DNA of 64,000 nt from Agathobaculum sp. NTUH-O15-33 (GTDB lineage: Bacteria > Bacillota > Clostridia > Oscillospirales > Butyricicoccaceae): NCBI RefSeq assembly GCF_033193315.1, contig NZ_CP136187.1, positions 2,197,501 to 2,261,500 of the forward strand, in the 5' to 3' direction. How positions within the stretch are numbered: position 1 is the first letter of the stretch; the number at the start of each line of letters is the position of its first letter. Both the position numbers and the translations under genes were made by a program. Shown in pieces: positions 26,304 through 33,945 of the stretch. The notes below the pieces were generated by a model, which saw nothing but the letters and a program-made list of their open reading frames with translations, did no database searches and was not told the origin of the DNA.

Positions 26304-26816
26304 TCAGTGTCCGAAGCGTTCTTCACGGATCAGTCCGCCGTCCTCTTCCAGCAGGGTGAGCGATATCGGCATACCGTTTTCTATCGTCAGGCGCGCATAG
26401 CTTGCCGGCCCGCCGCGCGGCAGGCTGATGGAACCCGGATTGCAGACCCATACGCCGCCGTATTTTTCAAGCAGCATGCGGTGCGTATGGCCGTAAAAAG
26501 CGAATACGCAGCCGTTTTCCGCCGCCTTCTGCGGCACGATCCCGCAGGAATACATGGATACGCGCTCCTTATGTCCATGCGTCAGATAGATGGGCACGTT
26601 TTCCGGCGTAATCACCGCACTGTACGGCGCGTCCGAGCCGTAATCGTTATTGCCGCGCACGCGGTATATCGGTTTGTTATGATAGGCCCGGTCCAGCTCG
26701 TCCGCATCCTCGGTATGGTCGCCCAAATGCACGGCGCAGTCCGGCTGTTCCCGCTCCATCGCGTAAAACATACCGGCGTTTCGCCCGTGCGAATCGGCAA
26801 ATATCAGCATCTTCAA
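26304..26816 (-). CDS. Metallophosphoesterase, YfcE/MJ0936 family
   Basis: The 170-residue protein is a two-metal phosphoesterase. The five blocks are present: DSHG at 8-11, GDHTED, GNND, THGHKE and GHTH. YfcE-like enzymes hydrolyse phosphodiesters such as cyclic nucleotides in vitro; the natural substrate is not known. It is cotranscribed with coaX and diverges from an uncharacterised operon. Confidence 0.9.
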   Translation of the reverse strand: MKMLIFADSHGRNAGMFYAMEREQPDCAVHLGDHTEDADELDRAYHNKPIYRVRGNNDYGSDAPYSAVITPENVPIYLTHGHKERVSMYSCGIVPQKAAENGCVFAFYGHTHRMLLEKYGGVWVCNPGSISLPRGGPASYARLTIENGMPISLTLLEEDGGLIREERFGH

Positions 26817-26891
26817 ATTTGTCCACCCCTTTGGCAGGTAGGATACAGTGGTATTCTACACCGCCCGCGCCGACTTGTAAACCCCACTTTT

Positions 26892-26921
26892 TCACATTTT
26901 TACACGTTCCCCGCATATACT
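26892..26921 (+). promoter_or_regulatory. Sigma-E-like sporulation promoter for the 27-kb operon
   Basis: TCACATT (26892-26898), a 15-bp spacer and CATATACT (26914-26921) match the mother-cell sigma-E pattern KMATATT-N14/15-CATACANT with one mismatch in each box. A sigma-A reading (TTCACA-N19-TATACT) has a poor spacer. The ribosome binding site GGAGGG follows at 26941. Confidence 0.5.
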
Positions 26922-26954
26922 GCACCATCAAGAAACTTACGGAGGGAACTGCCA

Positions 26955-27227
26955 ATGCCGGATCTCAACGATATCTTACAGCAGCTTGCCGTCAAAACAG
27001 GCGACAAGGAAATGGTAGACAGGGTACGCGCCGCCCTGTCCACACCGAACGCGCATCAGGCCGCACAGATGGTCTCATCCCAAAACGCCGACGATCTCGA
27101 GCGCGCCGCACAGGCGGCTCAGCGCGGCGATATGGCGGAGGCCGCGCGCCTTGCCAACAAACTGATGCAGACGAGCGAGGGCGCGAAACTTGCCGGACAG
27201 CTGAGACAAATGCTGTTCCCGAAATAA
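26955..27227 (+). CDS. Uncharacterised 90-residue protein, first gene of a three-gene operon
   Basis: This protein is not recognised. It is helical and rich in Ala, Gln and Asp, without membrane segment or cysteine. It looks like two short helical hairpins (DKEMVDRVRAALS and GDMAEAARLANKLMQ). The ATG at 26955 has GGAGGG 8 bases upstream. A sigma-E-like promoter precedes it, so expression in the mother cell is possible. The next gene starts 18 bases later. Confidence 0.7.
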   Translation: MPDLNDILQQLAVKTGDKEMVDRVRAALSTPNAHQAAQMVSSQNADDLERAAQAAQRGDMAEAARLANKLMQTSEGAKLAGQLRQMLFPK

Positions 27228-27245
27228 AGGAGGAACCGAAGCGCC

Positions 27246-27632
27246 ATGGATAACGACCTGTTTTCCTCGCTCCTGAACGACCCCAACGCCCTGCAAAACG
27301 CGATGAAAATGGCGAGTGAAGCGCTGGGCGGTGGCGGTGGCGGAGCCGCCGCTCCCGCCTCTTCCCCTTCGCGGGATTACGATCCCTCCGCCGAGCTGAT
27401 GGAGAAAGCGCTTCCCGTGCTCGGCAACATCGTTCAGAGCGGCCAAAGCGCGGTCAAGCAGGAAAAGCGCGCGCTTTTAAACGCAGTCAAGCCATTTGTG
27501 ACCGATCAGGTATCCACGCAGTTCGATCATGCCATGCGGCTGGTCAGCATGGCGCGCATGGCGCGCGCCGCGCTGGAGCAAGCGGGCCGCAGGGGCGAAG
27601 ACCGGCCCGATGAGGGCGAAAAATCTCTTTGA
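27246..27632 (+). CDS. Uncharacterised 128-residue protein, second gene of the operon
   Basis: Not recognised. The N-terminus (MDNDLFSSLLNDPNALQNAM) resembles the start of its neighbour in style. A glycine/alanine/serine linker follows at about 28-42, and then a long amphipathic helix region (about 48-115) with several Met and Ala. No membrane segment is seen. AAAGGAGG lies about 10 bases before the ATG. Stop and the next start are close (18 bases). Confidence 0.65.
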   Translation: MDNDLFSSLLNDPNALQNAMKMASEALGGGGGGAAAPASSPSRDYDPSAELMEKALPVLGNIVQSGQSAVKQEKRALLNAVKPFVTDQVSTQFDHAMRLVSMARMARAALEQAGRRGEDRPDEGEKSL

Positions 27633-27649
27633 CAAGGGAGCGACCACAC

Positions 27650-27973
27650 TTGTATAACCGATATCTCGCATCCTCCGCCCACAGTGCGCCGCCCTTACAT
27701 AATCCCCAGCCCGCGGCCGGGCCGGCGGGCGACGGTTTTCACAGTGAGGCACAGGAACACGCGCCGCGCGGCGAAACGCCGCACGCACCGCCGCAAGCCG
27801 CCTCGGTATTCGGCGACCTCGGCCGGCTGTTTTCCGGCCGGCTGACCGGCATCAAGCTCGATATGGACACCATCCTCGTGCTCGTCGTCGTCTGGTTTTT
27901 GATCTCCGAGGGCGAGGATATGGACTGGGATCTGATTCTTATGATCGGCGGCCTTCTCATCTTGGGCATCTGA
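27650..27973 (+). CDS. Uncharacterised 107-residue protein with C-terminal membrane anchor, third gene of the operon
   Basis: Not recognised. The first 60 residues are Pro/Ala/His rich and look disordered. The end has two hydrophobic stretches (TILVLVVVWFLIS and DLILMIGGLLILG) separated by an acidic EGEDMDWD, suggesting a membrane hairpin or anchor. The preferred start is TTG at 27650, 9 bases after GGGAG; a TTG at 27629 is the alternative. With the two upstream proteins it may form a membrane-attached complex (inference). Confidence 0.65.
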   Translation: MYNRYLASSAHSAPPLHNPQPAAGPAGDGFHSEAQEHAPRGETPHAPPQAASVFGDLGRLFSGRLTGIKLDMDTILVLVVVWFLISEGEDMDWDLILMIGGLLILGI

Positions 27974-27980
27974 GCACTGC

Positions 27981-28307
27981 TCAGACGCCCTTTTTCTTTT
28001 TTGGCTTAGGCGCGGGCAGGGCGTCGCAGGTCGCGCGGGCAAGCTCCGCCAAAAAAACGCGGTCATCCAAATTTTCCACATAAAAGTAGCGCCCGCCCTC
28101 GTGCGGTTCGATCACGGTAGCCGCTTCGCCGAGCAGCGCCCGACCGGCCTCGGTGATCTTAAGGCAAAACTGGTCGTTCTCCACGGTCGCGAAAAATTTA
28201 CCGTTTAAATAAACGCCGAATTCTCCAAACATCCGCTTATAGGTGACGGCGCCCGCATCCGAAAGCTGGTCGCACACGTACTGTACAAACTCATGGCTGG
28301 ACGCCAT
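27981..28307 (-). CDS. TfoX/Sxy N-terminal domain protein
   Basis: The 108-residue protein matches the TfoX N-terminal domain, seen in VTYKRMFGEFGVYLNGKFFATV and the following LKITEAGRALL. Full TfoX regulates competence in proteobacteria; stand-alone N-terminal domains are common in Firmicutes and their role is unclear. The C-terminus is a lysine-rich tail (PKPKKKKG). It starts 3 bases after rsmA. Confidence 0.85.
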   Translation of the reverse strand: MASSHEFVQYVCDQLSDAGAVTYKRMFGEFGVYLNGKFFATVENDQFCLKITEAGRALLGEAATVIEPHEGGRYFYVENLDDRVFLAELARATCDALPAPKPKKKKGV

Positions 28308-28310
28308 ACC

Positions 28311-29180
28311 TCAGCGCCCCTCTCTTTTGCTGTCGATCGCATCCGAAAGGCGCGCATAATCGGCAATGGAAAGCCGTTCGCCGCGGATGCGCGCGTCCAG
28401 ACCGACGGATTCGAGCAGCGCCGCGATCTCTTCTTTGCCCATCTCCCCGCCGATGACGGGGCCCAGCGCGTTGACCAGCGTTTTGCGGCGCATATTGAAC
28501 GCCGCGCGCACCAGCGCAAACATCTGTTTTTCATTGCCCACCTTGACCGGCGGCTCGGTAAGCGGCGTCAGACGCAGCACGGCGGAATCCACCTTGGGCC
28601 GGGGCGTAAAGCACTCGGCCGGCACATCGAACAATATTTCAGCCGCGGCGCGGTATTGCACATAAATCGAAAACGCCGAATAAGCCGCAGAGCCCGGCTC
28701 CGCGCAGATCCGCTGCGCGACTTCGCGCTGCACCATGACCGTGATGCGGCGAAACGCGCCGCAATCCAGCAGCGCGGAAAGCGCGGGCGTGGTGATATAA
28801 TACGGCAGATTGGCGCAGGCGACCGCCTCCGCCCCGCCGAATTTTTCCCGGACCAGCGCGGCCAGATCAAGCGCCAGCACATCGCCCTGCACCACTTCCA
28901 CATTGTCAAAGGCAGCAAGCGTCTCGTCCAGCACAGGCAGCAGCGCGCGGTCCAGCTCCACCGAAACGACCCGCTCCGCGCGGCCGCAAAGCTCCGCCGT
29001 CAGACAGCCCATACCCGGGCCGATCTCGACGGCGTTTTTATATTGCTCCGCCCCGCTTTCCGCGGCGATCCGCGCGGGAACCGAAGCGTCGGTCAGAAAA
29101 TTTTGTCCGAGCGATTTGGAAAAATGAAAGCCGTGCCGCCCCAAAACGGAGCGGATCTCTTCAATGTCGCACAGACCCAT
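28311..29180 (-). CDS. rsmA: 16S rRNA (A1518/A1519-N6)-dimethyltransferase
   Basis: The 289-residue KsgA/RsmA enzyme dimethylates two adenines in helix 45 of 16S rRNA. SLGQNFLTD at the N-terminus, the SAM motif EIGPGMGCLT, and the catalytic ANLPYYITTP are present. Loss of this gene confers kasugamycin resistance in other bacteria. It is followed immediately by the TfoX-like gene. Confidence 0.95.
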   Translation of the reverse strand: MGLCDIEEIRSVLGRHGFHFSKSLGQNFLTDASVPARIAAESGAEQYKNAVEIGPGMGCLTAELCGRAERVVSVELDRALLPVLDETLAAFDNVEVVQGDVLALDLAALVREKFGGAEAVACANLPYYITTPALSALLDCGAFRRITVMVQREVAQRICAEPGSAAYSAFSIYVQYRAAAEILFDVPAECFTPRPKVDSAVLRLTPLTEPPVKVGNEKQMFALVRAAFNMRRKTLVNALGPVIGGEMGKEEIAALLESVGLDARIRGERLSIADYARLSDAIDSKREGR

Positions 29181-29195
29181 AAAATCATCCTCTCA

Positions 29196-29229
29196 TAAAA
29201 GGCCGGCAGCGCGTGCGCGTTGCCGGCCT
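29196..29229 (-). terminator. Terminator after hpf
   Basis: AGGCCGGCA (29200-29208) pairs with TGCCGGCCT (29221-29229), with further pairing in the CG-rich loop, followed by TTTTA on the minus strand, 18 bases after the hpf stop. Confidence 0.8.
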
Positions 29230-29247
29230 GTCTCTTATTTGGTCTTG

Positions 29248-29775
29248 TCAGTCTTCGCTTTCGATCAGGCCGTAACCGCCTGCCGCGCGTTTGTAAACCA
29301 CCGCGTGGATATTGTCGTTATCCGCGTTGCGGAAAAAGTAGAACTGGTGATCAAGCAGATTCATCTGCAAAACCGCTTCGTCAACGCTCATCGGCTTGAC
29401 CTCGAACCGCTTACGGCGGACGATATCGAACGGCTCCTCAGCCAATTCGGCAGCCTGCTGCGCGGCCTTGTCGAACGCGCCTTCACGCAGGCGTTTTTCC
29501 AGACGGGTCTTGTGCTTACGGATCTGGCGCTCGATACTGCTGATCGCGCCGTCCACAGAGGCGAACATGTCGGTCGTCGTTTCCTCCGCGCGGATGACCA
29601 GACCGGACTGCCGCACTGTGACTTCTACCGTTTGTTTGCCGCGCAGTTCGCTGAAGGTCAGCGTGGTATCGGAATCCGTATGGAAATACCGATCCAGTTT
29701 TTCTACCTTGCGCAGCGCGTACTGACGCAGATCGTCGTCAATTTTAATTTTTCTCTCGACGATGGTGAACTTCAT
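29248..29775 (-). CDS. hpf: Ribosome hibernation promoting factor, long form
   Basis: The 175-residue protein has the N-terminal ribosome-binding domain (about 1-100, MKFTIVERKIKIDDDLRQY) and the C-terminal dimerisation domain (about 118-175) that joins two 70S ribosomes into the 100S dimer in stationary phase. The ATG at 29775 follows AGGAGATG. It has its own promoter (29831-29860) and terminator. Confidence 0.95.
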   Translation of the reverse strand: MKFTIVERKIKIDDDLRQYALRKVEKLDRYFHTDSDTTLTFSELRGKQTVEVTVRQSGLVIRAEETTTDMFASVDGAISSIERQIRKHKTRLEKRLREGAFDKAAQQAAELAEEPFDIVRRKRFEVKPMSVDEAVLQMNLLDHQFYFFRNADNDNIHAVVYKRAAGGYGLIESED

Positions 29776-29830
29776 AACATCATCTCCTAACGGACCGTGG
29801 TCCATGATACTATGGGGATTTGCTACTATG

Positions 29831-29860
29831 AGTATACCACATCTTCGTATAAATTGTCCA
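29831..29860 (-). promoter_or_regulatory. hpf promoter
   Basis: On the minus strand TGGACA (29855-29860), an 18-bp spacer and an extended -10 TGGTATACT (-10 box 29831-29836) lie about 56 bases before hpf. Confidence 0.7.
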
Positions 29861-29984
29861 ATCTATTTTCGCATTTTTCCCAGTTTTTTCAGCAACATTC
29901 CCAATCGCGCCAAAAAAGCGACGCCGCGCGGCATATTGGAATCGTTTTAACGCCGCTTGGACCGTGAAAAAGTACAGGCCCGCT

Positions 29985-30834
29985 TTACAGCGTCCCTTCG
30001 GCGTGCCGGGTCACATGGCACGAAATATTGACCACGCACGGCAGGCCCGCGATGTGCGTGCCGAACGGCTCGATCGCGCAGGAAAGCGCCGTTACGGTGC
30101 CCCCCAAGCCCTGCGGGCCGACGCCGGAGGCGTTAACCTGATCGAGGATGGCTTTTTCCATCTCCGCGTATAGCGGATCCGCGTTATGCGCGTCCACCGG
30201 GCGCAGCAGCGCGCGCTTGGCCAGATACGCGGCCTTGTCCGACGTGCCGCCCAGACCCACGCCGATCACGATCGGCGGGCAGGGATTGGAACCCGCGTTC
30301 ACGCAGGCGTCCGTGACAAAGTCGATGATATCCTGCTTGGAGGCCGCCGGCGTGAACATTTTCATCGCGCTCATATTCTCGCTGCCGAAGCCCTTGGGCG
30401 CGACCGTGATCTTGACCCGGTCGCCCGGCACGAGCGAGGTGTACAAAATGCAGGGGGTGTTATCGTTCGTGTTCTCGCGGCGGAGCGGGTCGCCAACGAC
30501 CGAAAGGCGCAGAAAGCCGTCCGTGTAGCCCTGCCGCACGCCTTCGTTCACGGCGTCCTCCAGCGAGCCCTCGCCCGAAAGGTGCACATCCTGTCCGACC
30601 TCCGCGAATACCACAGCCATGCCGGTATCCTGACAGACCGGCATATCGTTTTCCCGCGCAAGATCGCAGTTGGCGATCATTTCCTCAAAAATCTGGCGGC
30701 CGAGGGGCGACTGCTCCTGCTCCTCCCCCGCGCTGGAAAGCCTGCCGCAGATCATCCGGCAGATAATAGTTCGCTTCCATGCAAAGCCGCCGCACCAGTG
30801 CGGCGATCTCGCGCATCTCGATTGTTTTCATCAT
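29985..30834 (-). pseudogene. Fumarate hydratase class I alpha subunit, split by a +1 frameshift
   Basis: The protein is the N-terminal (alpha) half of the oxygen-sensitive [4Fe-4S] fumarase/tartrate dehydratase family. The frame opens at ATG 30834 (or 30831) after AGGAGG and reads MKTIEMREIAALVRRLC and MEANYYLPDDLRQA. The rest, from SPLGRQIFEEM to the stop, is one frame over. Removing one G from the G5 run (C5 at 30725-30729 on the plus strand) joins them into about 282 residues, the family length. Likely cluster cysteines are in PVCQDTG, SNPCPP and NISCHVTRH. The start overlaps the amidohydrolase stop as ATGA. No beta subunit follows, which is unusual. Confidence 0.85.
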
Positions 30835-32015
30835 TCGTCCCTCCTGTATTGCTGTGCGCCGTCGATCCAGACGACGCTTACACGCGATTCAAAGCGCATG
30901 GGATGTCCGTCCATCAGCACCGCGTCCGCATCCATACCGGGCGCGAGCGAGCCGATACGCGCCCCCAGCCCCGCGATACGCGCGGGCGCCGCCGTGACCG
31001 CGCGCAACGCCGCGTCTGCCGAAAGCCCCGCCTTTACCGCGATCTGCGCCGCCATCGGCAGCAGCCGCAGCGGCAGCTCCGGGTGATCCACCGTGATCGC
31101 GGTCTCGATGCCCGCCTGATGCAGCAGCAGGGGCGAGCGCTCGGTCAGCGCCCGCAACTCGGGTTTGGAGCGGTCGGTCAGATAGGGGCCGCTGATCACA
31201 GGCACGTTTTCCCCCGCGAGCAGGTCGGCGACAAGGTGGGCCTCCGTGCCGTGCACGATCACGGGCTTTAGCCCGAATTCCCGCGCAATACGCAGCGCGG
31301 TAAAGATGTCATCCGCCCGATGCGCGTGGAAATGCGCATCGATCTCGCCGCGCAGCAAAGGCACCAGCGCTTCGAGCTTGATGTCGAAATCGGGCGCGTC
31401 CTCATCCGGGTCTCCCTCGGCGCGATCCTTGCGGGCCAGATATTCGCGCGCCTTATAAAGCTGCTCACGGATCAGCGCAGCGGTCGCCATGCGGGTAACC
31501 GGCGTTTCGTCCTTCTCATGATAAACCGATTTGGGGTTTTCGCCCAGCGCGAACTTGATCGCAAGCGGCGCGCGCAGCACCATATCGTCCAGCCGGCGGC
31601 CGGCGGTCTTGATCGCGGCGATCTGTCCGCCGATCGGGTTGGCGCTGCCCGGGCTGACCGCCACCGTGGTCACGCCCGCCTCGATCGTTTCGCGAAACGA
31701 CCGATCCATCGGATTGACGCCGTCGATGGCTCGCAGGTGCGGCGTAACGGGATCGGTATCCTCGTTCCCGTCCGCGCCTTCAAAGCCAAGGCTGTCCTCG
31801 TAAAGGCCCAAATGGGAATGCACGTCGATCATGCCGGGCAGCAGATAGCCCTCCCGCCCGTCTATCACTTCGTCAAATTCCTTTTCCGCCGGTGTTTTTT
31901 CCGCCTGACCCAGCGTTTCTATTTTGCCGTCCGCAAACGCGGCGAAGCCGAAAAACTGCTCGTCCGTTTGGTTCACAGTCAGTACATGCACATTTTTAAT
32001 CAGCGTTTTTTTCAT
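30831..32015 (-). CDS. Amidohydrolase family protein
   Basis: The 394-residue metal-dependent hydrolase shows the family's first metal motif MIDVHSHLG (about 63-70), then DAHFHAHRADD, VIVHGTEAH and the C-terminal SLAPGMDADAVLMDG. Relatives include imidazolonepropionase-like and prolidase-like enzymes; the substrate cannot be read from sequence. It is the first gene before the fumarase alpha subunit and their overlap suggests coupling. Confidence 0.88.
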   Translation of the reverse strand: MKKTLIKNVHVLTVNQTDEQFFGFAAFADGKIETLGQAEKTPAEKEFDEVIDGREGYLLPGMIDVHSHLGLYEDSLGFEGADGNEDTDPVTPHLRAIDGVNPMDRSFRETIEAGVTTVAVSPGSANPIGGQIAAIKTAGRRLDDMVLRAPLAIKFALGENPKSVYHEKDETPVTRMATAALIREQLYKAREYLARKDRAEGDPDEDAPDFDIKLEALVPLLRGEIDAHFHAHRADDIFTALRIAREFGLKPVIVHGTEAHLVADLLAGENVPVISGPYLTDRSKPELRALTERSPLLLHQAGIETAITVDHPELPLRLLPMAAQIAVKAGLSADAALRAVTAAPARIAGLGARIGSLAPGMDADAVLMDGHPMRFESRVSVVWIDGAQQYRRDE

Positions 32016-32042
32016 GCGATTCCTCTTTTTTGAAAAATATAG

Positions 32043-32071
32043 TTGACATTATTTGTAATTCATGGTATATT
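32043..32071 (+). promoter_or_regulatory. Strong orphan promoter in front of a candidate small RNA
   Basis: TTGACA (32043-32048), a 17-bp spacer and an extended -10 TGGTATATT (-10 box 32066-32071) form a near-consensus sigma-A promoter on the plus strand. Both neighbours are on the minus strand, so it serves no annotated gene. Confidence 0.8.
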
Positions 32072-32075
32072 AATG

Positions 32076-32174
32076 ACGGTGGCAGGAATGCTGCCATGCA
32101 CCGTTCATATCTTTATCCCCACAATCCTATTTTTTGGCGTTCGGCCGCATTTGCGGCTGAGCGCCCCTTTTTTT
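32076..32174 (+). ncRNA. Candidate small RNA of about 100 nt
   Basis: The unit starts just after a near-consensus promoter and ends in a strong intrinsic terminator. The 5' part folds into a hairpin: ACGGTG (32076-32081) with CACCGT (32099-32104), inside it GGCAG with CTGCC. A pyrimidine-rich single-stranded stretch follows (about 32105-32135, with TTTATCCCCAC and CCTATTTTTT). Then a 14-bp stem (32136-32149 with 32152-32165, some G-T pairs) is followed by T7. There is no open reading frame with a ribosome binding site. The layout is that of a trans-acting regulatory RNA, and the middle could pair with purine-rich Shine-Dalgarno regions (inference). It matches no family I recognise. Confidence 0.65.
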
Positions 32175-32189
32175 ATTACATGAGGATAA

Positions 32190-32218
32190 AACGAAAACCG
32201 AGGCTTCCCCCGGTTTTT
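32190..32218 (-). terminator. Probable terminator after yabR-like gene
   Basis: AAAACCG (32194-32200) pairs with CGGTTTT (32211-32217), with an inner GG/CC and a 4-base loop. On the minus strand it lies 43 bases after the yabR-like stop and is followed by a short T-rich stretch. Confidence 0.55.
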
Positions 32219-32260
32219 GTCATGCGGTAAATAAGCGCGATCGGCCAAAACGCCCGGCCT

Positions 32261-32710
32261 TTACTTCCGGCGGCGCGAACCGTTCTTGCGGTCGGTCGCG
32301 TGGCGCACATCGGCCTGACGGGTTTCGCTGTCGGTCATAAACGCTTTGAGCTTATCTTCAAAGGTCATGCTCGCGGGATCCTTTGGTGCGGCCGCGCGGC
32401 CGCGCGGCGCCGCAGCGCGCTGAAAACGCGGCTGCCGGGGCGCAAAATTGCCCGCGCCCGGTTGAGGGTTCTGCTGTGCCTGCGCCTTTTTAATGGACAG
32501 ATTGATGCGGCCCGCTTGGTCGATGCCAATAATCTTGACCTGAACCTGCTGGCCTTCCTGCAAAAAATCCTTGATATCGTTGACGAAACTAGACGCGACC
32601 TCAGAAATGTGCACCATGCCCGATTTCCCTTCGGGCAGGGCGACAAACGCGCCGAACTTGGTAATTCCCGTTACTTTGCCGTCTACGATCGATCCCACTG
32701 CCAAATCCAT
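32261..32710 (-). CDS. yabR: S1 domain RNA-binding protein, YabR type
   Basis: The 149-residue protein has one S1 RNA-binding domain (about 1-75, GSIVDGKVTGITKFGAFVAL and GKSGMVHISEV) and a long basic Pro/Arg/Ala tail ending GSRRRK. It occupies the YabR position after divIC, as in Bacillus. YabR-like proteins bind RNA or the ribosome; the exact role is unsettled. GGAGG precedes the ATG at some distance. Confidence 0.9.
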   Translation of the reverse strand: MDLAVGSIVDGKVTGITKFGAFVALPEGKSGMVHISEVASSFVNDIKDFLQEGQQVQVKIIGIDQAGRINLSIKKAQAQQNPQPGAGNFAPRQPRFQRAAAPRGRAAAPKDPASMTFEDKLKAFMTDSETRQADVRHATDRKNGSRRRK

Positions 32711-32746
32711 ATAAATTTTTTTGCCTCCGTTAACAATTTGCCCGGC

Positions 32747-33028
32747 TTATCTGCTTGATGTGTCTACAAAGACACGCTCGCCGGGTTCCGCATAGCCAAG
32801 CTCCGTGCGGGCGATCTCACTGATATCCTCGTCTGAAATGCCGCTTTTAAGGTCTTCCTTCATCGCTTCGTTGGAAGCCTCGTATTCCTCCACGCGCATG
32901 TTCAGAGAGTTCAGCTGATCTTTTTTTTCAGCAATCTGCGATTGCAGACCAACGATCTTGACCGCTGCATAAAGCAGGAAAATGAGCGCCGCGATTTTGA
33001 CCAACATAGGGATCTGCCGTTTTGTCAT
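32747..33028 (-). CDS. divIC: Septum formation initiator protein DivIC/FtsB family
   Basis: The 93-residue bitopic protein has a short cytoplasmic start, one membrane helix (about 9-26, VKIAALIFLLYAAVKIV) and an extracellular coiled coil (about 28-60) ending in a DivIC-like ELGYAEPGERVF. It works with FtsL and DivIB in the divisome. The chosen ATG is 33028; an ATG at 33058 would add 10 charged residues. Confidence 0.9.
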   Translation of the reverse strand: MTKRQIPMLVKIAALIFLLYAAVKIVGLQSQIAEKKDQLNSLNMRVEEYEASNEAMKEDLKSGISDEDISEIARTELGYAEPGERVFVDTSSR

Positions 33029-33077
33029 TTCGCGCCGCCTTTCCTCTTTTCTGTGCACTGCTTGACTGATACGAGTT

Positions 33078-33533
33078 TTATTTTAAACCCTTTCCACGAA
33101 AAATGGAAGGGGTTTTGTTAAACTTTTTTGCGCATTCCTTTATTTTTTTGGAAAGACCAAACCGTTCGGCAAGTCCTTTTACAAGGCGCGCCGCCTGCAC
33201 GGCCCTGTCCCTTACAAATGCAAACGATGAAAAGAACAAGTGTAAAAGTGCTAACACCGGACCGCTGATCAGCGAAAAATAGATTCCCGCGCCAATGCCC
33301 GCGCCCGCGAGCACAAAATACCGCCCCTGCCCCGCGGCCAGCGTGATGCCGTATTCAAACATGGCAAAGAGCACGCCCGCCCAGAACACGGCGTCCAGCA
33401 GCGCCGTGAGCCCCCGTCCGGCGCGGCACTGCCGCCGCAGCGCGCGCAGCACATCGTAAAACACACCGATGCCCGCGCCCAAAAGAATGCTCTGTATCAG
33501 GATCAGTCCCTGCGCTTCCATCGGAAAAAACAT
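33078..33533 (-). CDS. yabQ: Spore cortex biosynthesis protein YabQ
   Basis: The 151-residue membrane protein matches YabQ: four or so hydrophobic helices beginning MEAQGLILIQSILLGAGIGVFYDVLRALRR. In Bacillus it is a sigma-E dependent outer forespore membrane protein needed for cortex formation. The ATG at 33533 follows AGGTGAGG, 8 bases after the yabP stop. Confidence 0.9.
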   Translation of the reverse strand: MFFPMEAQGLILIQSILLGAGIGVFYDVLRALRRQCRAGRGLTALLDAVFWAGVLFAMFEYGITLAAGQGRYFVLAGAGIGAGIYFSLISGPVLALLHLFFSSFAFVRDRAVQAARLVKGLAERFGLSKKIKECAKKFNKTPSIFRGKGLK

Positions 33534-33540
33534 AGCGGCC

Positions 33541-33825
33541 TCACCTGCCGAACAGGCGCGACAGCATGCCGCCGCGCGGCTGGACGCTGTCATCGTATTC
33601 GATCGAGCCGATTTCCCCTAAAACGATCAGCTCGCCCGCCTCCAGCTGCAAACGCTCCACATGCAGCCCCTCCCCGCGCACGGCGAGCATGCCGCGCACG
33701 GTCTCCAATAATATCTGTTCCTCATCAAAGCTCTGCACATCCGTCACACCCGAAACGGAGAGTTTCTGTCTTCCCTCCAGAATAATTGTGTGCGGCATTT
33801 CCCGACCGCGTTCCTCGGCTGCCAT
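33541..33825 (-). CDS. yabP: Sporulation protein YabP
   Basis: The 94-residue protein is a YabP family member (HTIILEGRQKLSVSGVTDVQSFDEEQILLET), part of the sigma-E controlled spore cortex programme. GGGAGG precedes the ATG at 33825. It is separated from rqcP by 120 bases containing two hairpins, so it may have its own start of transcription. Confidence 0.92.
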   Translation of the reverse strand: MAAEERGREMPHTIILEGRQKLSVSGVTDVQSFDEEQILLETVRGMLAVRGEGLHVERLQLEAGELIVLGEIGSIEYDDSVQPRGGMLSRLFGR

Positions 33826-33856
33826 GGTACCGCCCTCCCAGCAAACAAAAATAAAA

Positions 33857-33932
33857 CATCCCGCTCATCATCATACGTGAGGGCGGGATGCTTTATACGA
33901 ATTTCCGGTAAAAACATGCCGTGTTTTTACCG
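33857..33932. repeat. Two hairpins between rqcP and yabP
   Basis: CATCCCGC (33857-33864) pairs with GCGGGATG (33883-33890), and CGGTAAAAACA (33906-33916) pairs with TGTTTTTACCG (33922-33932). The second lies 14 bases after the rqcP stop on the minus strand and may weaken readthrough from the housekeeping rqcP unit into the sporulation genes. Confidence 0.55.
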
Positions 33933-33945
33933 AGGGATGGTATGA

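Noticed and set aside
26307..26954. Long N-terminal extension of the 90-residue protein at 26955
   Set aside because: The extended frame runs antisense through the phosphodiesterase gene; the ATG at 26955 has a strong ribosome binding site and a promoter just upstream.
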